Below, piece by piece: positions 1-8,710 of a stretch of DNA of 64,000 nt. The notes beneath the pieces were generated by a model, which was not told the DNA's origin, made no database searches, and saw only the letters and a list, made by a program, of their open reading frames with translations. Positions within the stretch are counted from its first letter, which is position 1. Every line of letters begins with the position of its first letter. The stretch spans positions 2,246,001-2,310,000 of the forward strand of contig NZ_CP016614.1 in NCBI RefSeq assembly GCF_013377255.1, read 5' to 3'. Position numbers and translations under genes: made by a program. The DNA is from Mannheimia granulomatis (GTDB lineage Bacteria > Pseudomonadota > Gammaproteobacteria > Enterobacterales > Pasteurellaceae).

Positions 1-284
1 AAAATATTAGTATGGCAATTAGTAGTATGATTGGCGATATCAGTGGCATTATCTGTGACGGGGCTTCTAACAGCTGTGCGATGAAAGTGTCCACTAGCGT
101 GACTTCAAGCTATAAATCCATTCTGATGTCTATGGATAACAGCCAAGTCACGGGCAATGAAGGCATTGTCGAACATGATATCGATCGCTCTATCAACAAC
201 CTATGCAGCATTGCCTCTCGTAGCATGCAATACACCGACAAACAAGTTATTGAAATTATGGTGAATAAACCGAAATTGAAATAA
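1..284 (+). CDS. L-cysteine desulfidase / serine dehydratase-like protein (UPF0597, YhaM/CyuA type), 3' end only
   Basis: The reading frame is open from the window edge (first full codon at base 3) to a TAA at 282-284, so the 5' part lies outside the window. The visible C-terminal ~94 residues contain the family signature CDGASNSCAMKVSTS, whose cysteines are expected to ligate an iron-sulfur cluster, followed by TGNEGIV. These match the end of UPF0597 proteins such as E. coli YhaM/CyuA, which break L-cysteine into pyruvate, ammonia and sulfide in the cytoplasm. Family membership is secure from these motifs. The exact substrate, cysteine or serine, is inferred. Confidence 0.85.
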   Translation, partial: NISMAISSMIGDISGIICDGASNSCAMKVSTSVTSSYKSILMSMDNSQVTGNEGIVEHDIDRSINNLCSIASRSMQYTDKQVIEIMVNKPKLK

Positions 285-306
285 TCCTTTGGTAAAATTC
301 TAGACA

Positions 307-345
307 AAACAGACCGCTTGCAAGCGGTCTGTTTCGGGCAACATT
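307..345. terminator. Intrinsic terminator built from two inverted uptake-signal cores
   Basis: Bases 307-320 and 321-334 are perfect inverted copies (AAACAGACCGCTTG and its complement) and each arm contains the ACCGCTTG/CAAGCGGT uptake-signal core. The hairpin sits between the convergent desulfidase and glyS genes, so it can end transcription from both sides. Using paired uptake sequences as terminators is a known Pasteurellaceae habit. Confidence 0.75.
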
Positions 346-352
346 TTGCAAA

Positions 353-2419
353 TTACTGTAACAGAGAGATATCCGCCACTTGCAGGAACAAGCCTTGCAG
401 CGTGCTTAAAATCGCTAAGCGGTTTTGGCGGAGTTTTTGGTCTTCGGCATTGACCATTACGCCATCAAAGAACGCATCAACAGGCTGGCGTAAGTTTGCG
501 AGTTTATCAAGAACAGCAGTGTAGTCGCCGTTAGCAATCAGCGGTTGCACTTCGGTTCTTAACGCTAACACGCTTTCCGCCAACGCTTTTTCTGCTGGTT
601 CTACGCAAGCTGAAAGATCAATTTCGCCAATCGCAATATCCGCTTTGGCTAAAATGTTGCTGACACGTTTGTTAGCGGCTGCCAAGGCTTCGGCACTGTC
701 TAAGCTGCGGAAGTGAGACACCGCACGCACACGGGCATCAAAATCGGCAGGCTTAGTCGGACGGCGGGCAAGCACAGCTTGGATGACATCCACCGCAATG
801 CCTTCGCTCTCATACCACGCCCGGAAACGACCAAGCATAAAGTCCACCACTTCGTCCACCACGTTTTTGTTGGTGAGCTTGTCGCCGAAAAGTGCGGCCG
901 ATTTTGCGACAATTTCCGCTAAGTCTAACGGCAGGTTTTTCTCCACAATAATCCGCAGCGAACCTAATGCCGCACGGCGTAAAGCGAACGGGTCGGCACT
1001 ACCTTTTGGTGCTTGTCCGATACCGAAAATCCCCGTGAGCGTATCGAATTTATCCGCCAACGCTACCGAGCAAGCCACTAGGCTGTTCGGCAAGTTGTCG
1101 CCCGCAAAACGTGGCATATATTGTTCGTTCAACGCCACCGCCACTTCTTCGTCTTCGCCATCGTGGCGTGCATAGTGCATACCCATTACGCCTTGCGTAT
1201 CGGTAAATTCAAACACCATATTGGTCATCAGGTCGCATTTTGACAGCAAGCCGGCACGTTTGGCTTTGGTTTGATCGGCACCGATTTGTGCGGCGATTTC
1301 GCCCGCCAAGGCTTCAATACGAGCGGTTTTGTCACGCAAGGTGCCGAGCTGTTGTTGGAATAGCACGGTTTCAAGGCGTGGCAGTTGGTCTTCCAGTTTT
1401 TGTTTTAAGTCGGTTTTGAAGAAGAATTCCGCATCGGTCAAACGTGGGCGGACGACTTTTTCGTTTCCTTCAATAATTTTGCTCGGATCATCCGGATTGA
1501 TATTGGAAACGAAGATAAAGTGCGGTAACAATTTGCCGTCTTTGTCGTAAATCGGGAAGTATTTTTGGTCGCCTTTCATTGTATAAACCAAGGCTTCCGC
1601 CGGCACGGCTAAGAAACGCTCTTCAAATTTGGCGGTCAGCACGTTCGGGTATTCCACTAATGAAGTGACTTCGTCCAACAAGTCTTCTTCAATATCCGCT
1701 ACGCCACCCAAAGCGGTCGCTTTTTCTTGGGATTTTGCAAGGATCAACGCTTTACGCTCGTTGAAATCCGCCACCACCGAACCACGCTCTTTCAGCAGTT
1801 GTGGGTATTGGTCGGCGTTCTCAATGGTAAATTCACGCTCGCCTAAGAAGCGGTGACCACGAATAGTGCGACCGCTCGCCACGCCTAAAATTTCGCCCTC
1901 AATCAGCTCCGCACCGAATAAAAGGGTGACGGTATGCACCGGGCGGACGAACTGCTCGGTTTTATCGCCCCAACGCATTGTTTTCGGAATCGGCAGGTTT
2001 GCCAAGGATTTGACGATAATATCAACCAGCAGATTTTTAGTCGGCTGACCTTCAATTACCGCACGATGCACCAGCCATTCGCCTTTATCGGTGGCGATAC
2101 GCTCGGCTTGCTCAACCGTGATACCACAGCCTTTCGCCCAGCCTTCTGCCGCTTTGGTCGGCTTGCCCTCTGCATCAAACGCCTGAGCCATAGCCGGCCC
2201 ACGCTTCTCGATTTCTTTACTCGGCTGACTTTCTACAAGGTTTAACACCTTAACGGCAAGACGGCGAGGGGCTGCGAACCACTCGACTTTCTCGAAAGAA
2301 AGCCCAGCAAGGTTGAGTTCTTGTTCAACATTCTCCGCAAACGCGGTCGCTAATTTTTTGAGTGCCTTCGGTGGCAGCTCTTCTGTGCCGATCTCGGCTA
2401 GGAAGTTTTGTGTTGTCAT
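353..2419 (-). CDS. glyS: Glycine--tRNA ligase beta subunit
   Basis: Beta subunit of the heterotetrameric (alpha2beta2) bacterial glycyl-tRNA synthetase; it recognises tRNA-Gly while GlyQ carries the catalytic site. The protein starts MTTQNFLAEIGTEELPPKAL, the invariant GlyS N-terminus. It contains an HD-like segment (HYARHDGEDEE, about residue 413) and a C-terminal DALR-type anticodon-binding region. The frame is open upstream to 2464, but I place the start at 2419: it has a GAGAA ribosome site, matches family N-termini and gives 688 residues against 689 in E. coli. It is the last gene of a minus-strand cluster begun by glyQ, and is separated from it by three unrelated small genes and a repeat. 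Confidence 0.97.
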   Translation of the reverse strand: MTTQNFLAEIGTEELPPKALKKLATAFAENVEQELNLAGLSFEKVEWFAAPRRLAVKVLNLVESQPSKEIEKRGPAMAQAFDAEGKPTKAAEGWAKGCGITVEQAERIATDKGEWLVHRAVIEGQPTKNLLVDIIVKSLANLPIPKTMRWGDKTEQFVRPVHTVTLLFGAELIEGEILGVASGRTIRGHRFLGEREFTIENADQYPQLLKERGSVVADFNERKALILAKSQEKATALGGVADIEEDLLDEVTSLVEYPNVLTAKFEERFLAVPAEALVYTMKGDQKYFPIYDKDGKLLPHFIFVSNINPDDPSKIIEGNEKVVRPRLTDAEFFFKTDLKQKLEDQLPRLETVLFQQQLGTLRDKTARIEALAGEIAAQIGADQTKAKRAGLLSKCDLMTNMVFEFTDTQGVMGMHYARHDGEDEEVAVALNEQYMPRFAGDNLPNSLVACSVALADKFDTLTGIFGIGQAPKGSADPFALRRAALGSLRIIVEKNLPLDLAEIVAKSAALFGDKLTNKNVVDEVVDFMLGRFRAWYESEGIAVDVIQAVLARRPTKPADFDARVRAVSHFRSLDSAEALAAANKRVSNILAKADIAIGEIDLSACVEPAEKALAESVLALRTEVQPLIANGDYTAVLDKLANLRQPVDAFFDGVMVNAEDQKLRQNRLAILSTLQGLFLQVADISLLQ

Positions 2420-2477
2420 TGTTAATTTCTCGTTCAAATAATTTATGTCTTTAAAATCTCTCACTTCGTTTCCACTT

Positions 2478-2665
2478 CTGCCAAATCTCCCCTAGCCCCT
2501 CTTTGCTAAAGAGGGGGACTAGATCACCATAAATTTGTAGTTCATCTGTCTTCATCATCTTTCTTTATCTTTTTCCATAAAGATCGTAAATAGCCATATG
2601 AATATAAATTACGCTCTACACGATCACCCCTCTTTAGCAAAGAGGGGAGGGGGAGATTTGGCAGA
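2478..2665. repeat. GC-rich palindromic repeat pair (REP/MITE-like) between glyS and the DUF559 gene
   Basis: Two ~39-base arms lie in inverted orientation, at 2478-2516 and 2627-2665. Both read CTGCCAAATCTCCCC outside and CCCCTCTTTGCTAAAGAGGGG inside; the inner part is itself a hairpin. About 110 AT-rich bases separate the arms. The unit fills nearly the whole glyS-DUF559 spacer. A diverged copy with the same architecture (C-tract, CTAG, palindromic hairpin, inverted pair) lies at 10558-10694. I call it a dispersed repeat. Whether it is mobile or a transcription signal is not shown by the sequence. Confidence 0.75.
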
Positions 2666-2687
2666 CTAAATTAACGGAGAAAATACC

Positions 2688-3047
2688 CTATTCGCCCACC
2701 GATTGAAGATACAACCAAATCTCTTCAATCACACTTTCAATCTCTGTCATCACTCGGTAATTATCAAACCGCAAAACCGTCAAACCTAATGATGCCAACT
2801 CCGCATCACGGATTTTATCGTTCGCCTGATGCTCAGGCTCGTAATGTTGGCTGCCGTCCAATTCCAAAACCAGTTTTGCCTTTGGACAGTAAAAATCCAC
2901 AATATAGCTTAACAGCGGTTTTTGCCGATAAAAACGAAAGCCAAGTTGGTCACTCCGAACCCGATACCACAACCGTTTTTCTGCTTCGGTTTGTGTAGTT
3001 CGCAATGTTTGCGAATTGGGCTTGAGCGTTTTTACATAAGGTTGCAT
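2688..3047 (-). CDS. DUF559 (very-short-patch-repair-endonuclease-like) protein
   Basis: 119 residues of the DUF559 family, which shares the restriction-endonuclease-like fold of Vsr. The candidate active-site pattern is visible: Asp51 (YIVDFYCP), then Glu62 and Asp64 (LVLELDGSQHYE), preceded by a basic N-terminal part (EAEKRLWYRVR). No DNA target is known for most members and none is visible here. The gene lies between the glutaredoxin-like gene and glyS, directly next to the inverted GC-rich repeat pair at 2478-2665. The ribosome site is weak (GCGGA about 11 bases before ATG). Family assignment is firm; nuclease activity is inferred from the fold. Confidence 0.85.
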   Translation of the reverse strand: MQPYVKTLKPNSQTLRTTQTEAEKRLWYRVRSDQLGFRFYRQKPLLSYIVDFYCPKAKLVLELDGSQHYEPEHQANDKIRDAELASLGLTVLRFDNYRVMTEIESVIEEIWLYLQSVGE

Positions 3048-3079
3048 TTTGCAAAATTTCCGCTAAATTTCACCGCTTA

Positions 3080-3343
3080 TTAGCCGAAAATCCCTTCCAG
3101 CTCAGCTAAATCCAACACCACTTTATCGTCTCCCAACAGCAACGCCGGAATGCCGATATAGCCGTTGGCTTTGGCATTGTCAAAGGCAGAATGTCTGTCC
3201 CGCAGACGTAAAAACGGTTTGAAATTTGCACCGCTCTTTGTGATATCGCATTCGTCAAATTCCACGTCCAAACGCGCTAACTCGGCAATAAAAGGTTCGG
3301 TGTCAGGGCACCAGTGTGCGAAATATAAAATCGGTTTTGTCAT
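3080..3343 (-). CDS. Glutaredoxin-related small protein
   Basis: 87-residue thioredoxin-fold protein. It starts MTKPILYFAHWCPDT: a beta strand followed by a CPDT motif with a single cysteine (Cys12), like monothiol or atypical glutaredoxins (COG4545-type). A cis-Pro motif (YIGIPALLL, about residues 62-70) is present, as expected for the glutathione-binding face. It sits just downstream of a GST gene, suggesting a shared redox or glutathione role. Lack of a second active-site Cys makes classical disulfide reduction uncertain. The physiological substrate is unknown. Confidence 0.75.
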   Translation of the reverse strand: MTKPILYFAHWCPDTEPFIAELARLDVEFDECDITKSGANFKPFLRLRDRHSAFDNAKANGYIGIPALLLGDDKVVLDLAELEGIFG

Positions 3344-3353
3344 GATGATTCCT

Positions 3354-3971
3354 TTATGCCGTTGGTTTCGTTTCGCGCAGTGCTGGGTATTTCTCGTTCA
3401 TCATCGCTGCCCAAGCGGTCAGATTTGGGAAATTTTTTGCTAAATCGTAGCCGGTGTTCTCGGGGCGGAACTGCCACCAATCAATTAAACAGACCGCGGT
3501 TAGTGTGCCGATATTAAGTTCATCGCCAAACTCGGCGAGCTTTTCTTCGAGCTGGGCAAAGCTGCGAATGTTTCGTGCCATCAGCTGTTGATGGCGGGCT
3601 GTCCACCACTCATTTTCAGGGCGAAAGCGGCGTTCGGTGACAATCGTCGGTGTGGTATTTTCCAAAATGCCTTCCACCAACGCGTGTAAACTCAGCACTC
3701 GCCAACGTTGTTCATCTTGTGGGAAGAGCGTGGGTTTCGCGCCGATTTCGTCTAAATACTGGCTAATCAAAAAACTGCCGAACAGCCAGTCGCCGTTTTG
3801 CATTTGTAACGCCGGAATACGCCCTAACGGGTTGTCTTGATTGTGCGGCGAGTCGGGGTCAAATGAGTTGGTAATACGCAACAGCTCGACTTGCTGTTCA
3901 AGTTGATGATATTTCACCGTCGCCACCGCTTTGCGGGCGAACGAGCTGGTGGTTGAGTACCAAAGTTTCAT
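3354..3971 (-). CDS. Glutathione S-transferase family protein (YibF-like)
   Basis: Soluble GST with an N-terminal thioredoxin-like domain (MKLWYSTTSSFARKAVATVKYH; NPLGRIPAL holds the cis-Pro; FGSFLISQYLDE contacts glutathione) and an all-helical C-terminal domain. The overall pattern resembles E. coli YibF. The ATG at 3971 is preferred over an in-frame start at 3983 because GGGGAG lies directly before it. It is the second gene after glyQ (15-base gap), so it is probably cotranscribed with a tRNA synthetase subunit. Substrate unknown. Confidence 0.85.
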   Translation of the reverse strand: MKLWYSTTSSFARKAVATVKYHQLEQQVELLRITNSFDPDSPHNQDNPLGRIPALQMQNGDWLFGSFLISQYLDEIGAKPTLFPQDEQRWRVLSLHALVEGILENTTPTIVTERRFRPENEWWTARHQQLMARNIRSFAQLEEKLAEFGDELNIGTLTAVCLIDWWQFRPENTGYDLAKNFPNLTAWAAMMNEKYPALRETKPTA

Positions 3972-3986
3972 TTTCTCCCCCATTGG

Positions 3987-4895
3987 TTATTTTTTACAGC
4001 CCGGGAATCCTAACGCTTCACGGCTGGCGTAATAGGCTTCCGCCACGCCTTTGGTTAAGGCACGAATGCGTAAAATGTAGCGTTGGCGTTCAGTCACGGA
4101 AATCGCTTTGCGAGCGTCTAACAAGTTAAAGCTGTGAGCCGCTTTTAAGATGCGTTCGTAAGCCGGCAGTGGCAACGGTTTTTCGAGACCGAGCAAGTAT
4201 TGGGCTTCTTTTTCGTACTGTTCGAAGCATTGGAACAGGAAATCCACATCGGCATATTCAAAATTGTAGGTAGATTGCTCCACTTCGTTTTGGTGGAACA
4301 CGTCGCCGTAGGTGGTTTTGCCTAGTTCGCCGTCAGACCACACGAGGTCGTACACCGAGTCCACGCCTTGAATATACATCGCCAAACGCTCTAAGCCGTA
4401 GGTGATTTCGCCCGTCACCGGCTTACATTCCAAGCCGCCGACTTGTTGGAAGTAGGTGAATTGGGTGACTTCCATTCCGTTCAACCACACTTCCCAGCCT
4501 AAACCCCACGCCCCGAGCGTTGGGTTTTCCCAGTTGTCTTCCACAAAACGAATATCGTTTTGGGTTGGGTCGAAGCCGAGCATTTTCAGGCTGTCGAGGT
4601 AGAGTTCTTGAATGTTGTCCGGCGATGGTTTGATCACCACTTGGAATTGGTAGTAGTGTTGCAAACGGTTCGGGTTTTCGCCATAGCGACCGTCTGTCGG
4701 GCGGCGGGACGGTTGCACATACGCAAATGCCATCGGCTCAGGGCCTAACGCACGCAAACAGGTCATCGGGTGGGAGGTGCCTGCACCTACTTCCATATCA
4801 AACGGCTGAACCACGGTGCAGCCTTTGCTCGCCCAGTAATCTTGTAGGGCTAAAATCATTCCTTGGAACGTTTTTACATTGAATTTTGTTGTCAT
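3987..4895 (-). CDS. glyQ: Glycine--tRNA ligase alpha subunit
   Basis: Catalytic alpha subunit of glycyl-tRNA synthetase; it makes glycyl-AMP and, with GlyS, charges tRNA-Gly. The N-terminus (MTTKFNVKTFQGMILALQDYW) and the class II motifs (MEVGAGTSHPMT, EDNWENPTLGAWGLGWEVW, GLERLAMY) are intact. The start at 4895 gives 302 residues, close to the family's ~303; the frame upstream to 4985 is open but lacks similarity. It is the promoter-proximal gene of glyQ-GST-Grx-DUF559-glyS. In most gammaproteobacteria glyQ and glyS are adjacent, so the insertion of three genes is a noteworthy arrangement. Confidence 0.97.
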   Translation of the reverse strand: MTTKFNVKTFQGMILALQDYWASKGCTVVQPFDMEVGAGTSHPMTCLRALGPEPMAFAYVQPSRRPTDGRYGENPNRLQHYYQFQVVIKPSPDNIQELYLDSLKMLGFDPTQNDIRFVEDNWENPTLGAWGLGWEVWLNGMEVTQFTYFQQVGGLECKPVTGEITYGLERLAMYIQGVDSVYDLVWSDGELGKTTYGDVFHQNEVEQSTYNFEYADVDFLFQCFEQYEKEAQYLLGLEKPLPLPAYERILKAAHSFNLLDARKAISVTERQRYILRIRALTKGVAEAYYASREALGFPGCKK

Positions 4896-5017
4896 AACGT
4901 TATCTCTACTAATTATTTCAAAAATTGTTGAAAAATACTGGTTATTATAGCCTGTAAGCGGTCTTTTTTTGGGATTTTTTTGCAAATTTTTTAGGAAATT
5001 TAACCGCTTGTAGCCCC

Positions 5018-5050
5018 TAAAAGCAAAAAGCTAACCCGAAGGTTAGCTTT
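5018..5050 (-). terminator. Terminator of the mgl operon
   Basis: On the minus strand AAAGCTAACC (5050-5041) pairs with GGTTAGCTTT (5036-5027) around a UUCG tetraloop, followed by a T-rich tract (TTTTTGCTTTT). It lies 17 bases after the mglC stop codon. Confidence 0.85.
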
Positions 5051-5067
5051 CTTAGTGTTGTGATTAT

Positions 5068-6078
5068 CTATTTTTTCTTCGCGTATTTAAGCGAGTCAAT
5101 CGCCACCGCTAAGATGATAATGCTACCTTTGATGATATATTGCCAGTAAGGGTTTACGCCGATATAGGTTAAGCCGTAGTTGATAACGGTGAAGATTAAT
5201 ACCCCTGTTACCACGCCAATGATTGTGCCCACGCCACCGGCAAAGGATACGCCACCTACAACACAGGCTGCGATTGCATCCATTTCGTACATAAAGCCGA
5301 GGTTGTTGGTTGCACTGCCGATACGGCCGGCTTCTAACATACCGCCGAAGGCATAAAATACCCCTGAAAGCATGTAAATGAACATTAAATTTAGTGGCAC
5401 ATTGACCCCTGAAACACGAGCGGCTTCCGGGTTACCGCCAATAGCAAACACGTTTTTACCAAAGCGGGTTTTGTTCCATAATGTCCACATAATGAGGGTG
5501 GCAATCACCGCATAAATAGTGATGTAAGATAACTTGAACTCACCAAAGCGGAAGAAGCCTTGAGCAAAGCTTGAAAAATCATCACTAAAACCTGCAATTG
5601 GTGATGAACCAACCGCATCATAGTAAAGTGAGTTGATACCATAAACGATGATCATCGTTCCCATTGTGGCAATAAACGGCGTTACGTTAAGATAGGCAAC
5701 TACAATTCCATTAAATAAACCAATCACTGCACCAATCGCACAAACAGTTAAAACCACCACCGGAATTGGAATTTCGCCTAAATTTGGAAAAACTTTATTC
5801 ATATTTTCCATTGATTGTAACAAAGTGGCCGAAATTACCGCAGCTAACCCTACTTGACGACCGGCAGATAAATCTGTCCCTTGGGTCACAATTAGGCCTG
5901 CAACACCGAGGGCGATAATTAAGCGAACCGAAGATTGCGATAAAATATTGCTAAAATTGCGTAAACTTAAGAAACTCGGGTCTTGTACAATAATCACAAT
6001 TAATAAGATTAATAAGACGAAGTAAATCGCATTTTGTTTAAAAAAATCGAGCGATTTATTTTGTTGTAAAGCGGACAT
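5068..6078 (-). CDS. mglC: Galactose/methylgalactoside ABC transporter permease
   Basis: 336-residue integral membrane permease of the BPD_transp_2 (ribose/galactose/xylose) family, rich in hydrophobic helices. Conserved segments include QGTDLSAGRQVGL (about residues 65-77) and the coupling-loop region GGNPEAARVSGV (about 214-225), where the ATPase docks. It forms the inner-membrane channel for the MglB/MglA importer. It lies 12 bases downstream of mglA and is the last gene before the operon terminator. Assignment as MglC rather than RbsC or XylH rests on its linkage to an MglB-type binding protein. Confidence 0.93.
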   Translation of the reverse strand: MSALQQNKSLDFFKQNAIYFVLLILLIVIIVQDPSFLSLRNFSNILSQSSVRLIIALGVAGLIVTQGTDLSAGRQVGLAAVISATLLQSMENMNKVFPNLGEIPIPVVVLTVCAIGAVIGLFNGIVVAYLNVTPFIATMGTMIIVYGINSLYYDAVGSSPIAGFSDDFSSFAQGFFRFGEFKLSYITIYAVIATLIMWTLWNKTRFGKNVFAIGGNPEAARVSGVNVPLNLMFIYMLSGVFYAFGGMLEAGRIGSATNNLGFMYEMDAIAACVVGGVSFAGGVGTIIGVVTGVLIFTVINYGLTYIGVNPYWQYIIKGSIIILAVAIDSLKYAKKK

Positions 6079-6090
6079 AATTCACTCCTG

Positions 6091-7590
6091 TTATAAGTAT
6101 TTTGCTGCGAGTTGCAAGATTTCTTCTTGTGAGGTTTTGGCAGTTTCAACAATACCTGCAACCTTACCATTGCTCATTACTAAAATTCGGTCTGTCACAC
6201 CCAGTAATTCCGGCATTTCCGATGAAATCATAATGATACCTTTATCTTTATTGGCGAGTTCTAAAATCAGTTGATAAATTTCAAATTTCGCCCCGATATC
6301 AATGCCTCGCGTTGGTTCATCAAGCATTAGAATTTCCGGCTGGGTTAATAACCAACGCCCGATAATCACTTTTTGCTGGTTACCGCCGGAAAGTGAGCCG
6401 ATATGGGTTTGATGTGAGGGGGTCTTTACATTCATTGAATCAATAACCCACTGAGTATCGCTTTTCATTTTTCTAGTGCTAAGCAGGCCAAATTTCCCTA
6501 GGTAAGCCTTCATATTTGAAATGAGAGAGTTAAATTCAATGCTTAGATTGGAATAAATACCTGTAGAGCGACGTTCTTCTGTTACCAAGGCGAAGCCGTT
6601 GTTAATCGCATCAAATGCGTTACGGTTATTCACTACTTTACCGTGCAGTTTTACCGTACCAGCCGATTTTTCCCGTACACCGAAAATTGTTTCGACGATA
6701 TCTGTCCGCTTTGCTCCGACCAAGCCGGCAATACCTAAAATTTCTCCTTTCCGTAAGGTAAAATTAATATCTTGAATTGAAGGTTGATTTTTTGCGGTTA
6801 AATGCTCAACTTCCAACACCACCTCTTTCGGTGTATTGGTTTTTTCCGGGAAGCGCTGCGTTAGTTCTCGCCCTACCATCATTGAAACCACTTGTTCCAT
6901 TGAAGTATCTTTGATTGCTACTGTATTTACCCATTTACCGTCACGGAGAATGGTAATTTCATCACAAATTTTGAAAATTTCGTCCATTTTGTGAGAAATA
7001 TAGATAATGCCACAGCCTCTGTCTTTCAGTTTTTGAATAATTTTAAACAGATGTTCAACTTCTTTCTCGGAAAGAGATGAGGTTGGCTCATCCATAATCA
7101 CTATCTTGGCATTATAAGAAAAGGCTTTTGCGATTTCGATCATCTGCATTTGCGATACAGATAATTTCGCGACTTTATCACGCGGATCAACATCAATATC
7201 TAATTCGTCAAAAATAGCTTTGGTATCACGATACATTTTATCGTGATCCACAAAAGGCCCTTTTAACGGATAACGCCCTAACCATAGGTTATCCATTACT
7301 GTCACTTGTTTCACGAGGTTCAACTCTTGGTGAACCATTGAGATCCCGTTTTCAAGCGCCTCTTTTGAGGTTTTAAAATTCACCGGCTTACCGAGGAATA
7401 AAATATCGCCTTCATCTTTAGCGTAAATCCCAAACAAACATTTGAGCAAGGTTGATTTACCTGCCCCATTTTCGCCCATCAAGGCGTGTACACTATGAGA
7501 TTTTACTGTTAAGTTAGCGCGGTCTAAGGCTTTAACCCCCGGGAACGACTTACTAACATTCGTCATTGTGAGTAATACTTCGCCTGCCAT
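6091..7590 (-). CDS. mglA: Galactose/methylgalactoside ABC transporter ATP-binding protein
   Basis: 499-residue tandem ATPase typical of CUT2 sugar importers. The first cassette has Walker A GENGAGKST, signature LSVSQMQ and Walker B IVIMDEPT. The second has a degenerate P-loop (GLVGAKRTD) but a normal signature LSGGNQQK and LMLDEPTRG, the usual asymmetry in MglA/RbsA/XylG. Only the first site is expected to hold a standard P-loop. It follows mglB after a 73-base gap that contains a terminator-like hairpin, and is probably made at a lower level than MglB. Confidence 0.95.
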   Translation of the reverse strand: MAGEVLLTMTNVSKSFPGVKALDRANLTVKSHSVHALMGENGAGKSTLLKCLFGIYAKDEGDILFLGKPVNFKTSKEALENGISMVHQELNLVKQVTVMDNLWLGRYPLKGPFVDHDKMYRDTKAIFDELDIDVDPRDKVAKLSVSQMQMIEIAKAFSYNAKIVIMDEPTSSLSEKEVEHLFKIIQKLKDRGCGIIYISHKMDEIFKICDEITILRDGKWVNTVAIKDTSMEQVVSMMVGRELTQRFPEKTNTPKEVVLEVEHLTAKNQPSIQDINFTLRKGEILGIAGLVGAKRTDIVETIFGVREKSAGTVKLHGKVVNNRNAFDAINNGFALVTEERRSTGIYSNLSIEFNSLISNMKAYLGKFGLLSTRKMKSDTQWVIDSMNVKTPSHQTHIGSLSGGNQQKVIIGRWLLTQPEILMLDEPTRGIDIGAKFEIYQLILELANKDKGIIMISSEMPELLGVTDRILVMSNGKVAGIVETAKTSQEEILQLAAKYL

Positions 7591-7609
7591 ACCTCACCCC
7601 TGATTACAT

Positions 7610-7651
7610 CGAAAAATCGAAAAAAAGGCACGAGTAGCCATTACCCGTGCC
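7610..7651 (-). terminator. Hairpin with T-run between mglB and mglA (partial terminator)
   Basis: On the minus strand GGCACGGGTA and TACTCGTGCC form a stem (7651-7626) followed by TTTTTTTCG. It lies 12 bases after mglB. In binding-protein transporter operons such an element commonly reduces read-through so that the periplasmic protein is made in excess. Confidence 0.75.
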
Positions 7652-7663
7652 ATATAATGCTAA

Positions 7664-8653
7664 TTATTTTAAAAATTCTGCTAAGTTATCTTTATCTACA
7701 CCAACGTAAGGAATACGTACCACACGGTTTTCCACTTTCCATTGTGTGCCTGCAGCAGCATCTTTACCGTCAGCTAAGTTAGCTGCAAGTTGAACAACCG
7801 CTTTACCTTGGTTTACGCCGTCATTTAATACAGTACCGGCTAACTCGCCTTTTTTGATTAATTGAAGGGCTTCAGGTAACGCATCTACACCGAAAATCGG
7901 TAATTTTTTACCGTGTGCTTTAGTTGCTTCTAACGCACCTAATGCCATACCGTCATTGTTAGAAATGATTACTTCGATATCTTTCGCTTTACCGCTTGAT
8001 AACCAAGCATCTACTTTATCTTTTGCTTGAGCCGCATCCCATAAAGCCGCATCCATAAAGATTTGTTCGCTTTCAATGCCTTTTTCTTTTAAGCTTTCAA
8101 CTACATATTTAGTACGCGCTTCCGCATCTGGATGGCCCGGCTCACCTTTTAATAACGCAAATTGGATTTTACCGTCTTTGTTTAAGTCTAATTCAGGGTG
8201 TGCTTTCCACTGTTTTGCGATTAACTCACCTTGAATCATGCCAGACTCTTTAGGCTCTGTACCCACATAGTACGCTTTTGGATAACTACCAATTGCTGCT
8301 GCACCTGGGTCTTTATTGAAGAAAACCACAGGTACATCTTCACTCTTCGCCTTTTGGATAATTGTCTTATAAGCCGAAGGATCCACTAAGTTGATCGCTA
8401 AGGCTTTAACGCCTTTGGAAAGCAACACATCTACTTGGTCATTTTGAATAGATTGAGCATTTTGCGAGTCATTCATTAACAAATTGACTTTTTGATTTGC
8501 GCCCTCTTTTTCGATTTCTTTACGCATTAACGCCATAAAGTTATCGTCATACTTATAGATAGTTACACCAATGCGATTCTCAGCTTGGGCGGTACTGATA
8601 GTTGCACCTAATGCGACTGCGATTGCTACTGCACTTAATACTGCTTTCTTCAT
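7664..8653 (-). CDS. mglB: Periplasmic galactose/glucose-binding protein
   Basis: 329 residues with a clear Sec signal peptide (MKKAVLSAVAIAVALGATIS, cleavage after AQA near residue 24), then a periplasmic-binding-protein fold. The mature start ENRIGVTIYKYDDNFM matches MglB, with the hinge and sugar-contact segments INLVDPSAY and NNDGMALGALEA. It delivers D-galactose/methyl-galactoside to MglA-MglC and in related bacteria also serves chemotaxis; no chemotaxis genes are in this window. AGAGGTGA lies upstream as ribosome site. First gene of the operon, under a predicted CRP-dependent promoter at 8711-8763. Confidence 0.95.
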   Translation of the reverse strand: MKKAVLSAVAIAVALGATISTAQAENRIGVTIYKYDDNFMALMRKEIEKEGANQKVNLLMNDSQNAQSIQNDQVDVLLSKGVKALAINLVDPSAYKTIIQKAKSEDVPVVFFNKDPGAAAIGSYPKAYYVGTEPKESGMIQGELIAKQWKAHPELDLNKDGKIQFALLKGEPGHPDAEARTKYVVESLKEKGIESEQIFMDAALWDAAQAKDKVDAWLSSGKAKDIEVIISNNDGMALGALEATKAHGKKLPIFGVDALPEALQLIKKGELAGTVLNDGVNQGKAVVQLAANLADGKDAAAGTQWKVENRVVRIPYVGVDKDNLAEFLK

Positions 8654-8710
8654 AGGAGATCACCTCTTGTTTAGTATAGATGTATATTAATTGCTTATCA
8701 TAAACAACTT

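Noticed and set aside
2420..2464. A 15-codon N-terminal extension of glyS
   Set aside because: The family begins at MTTQNFLAEIG and only that start has a ribosome site; the extension is spacer.
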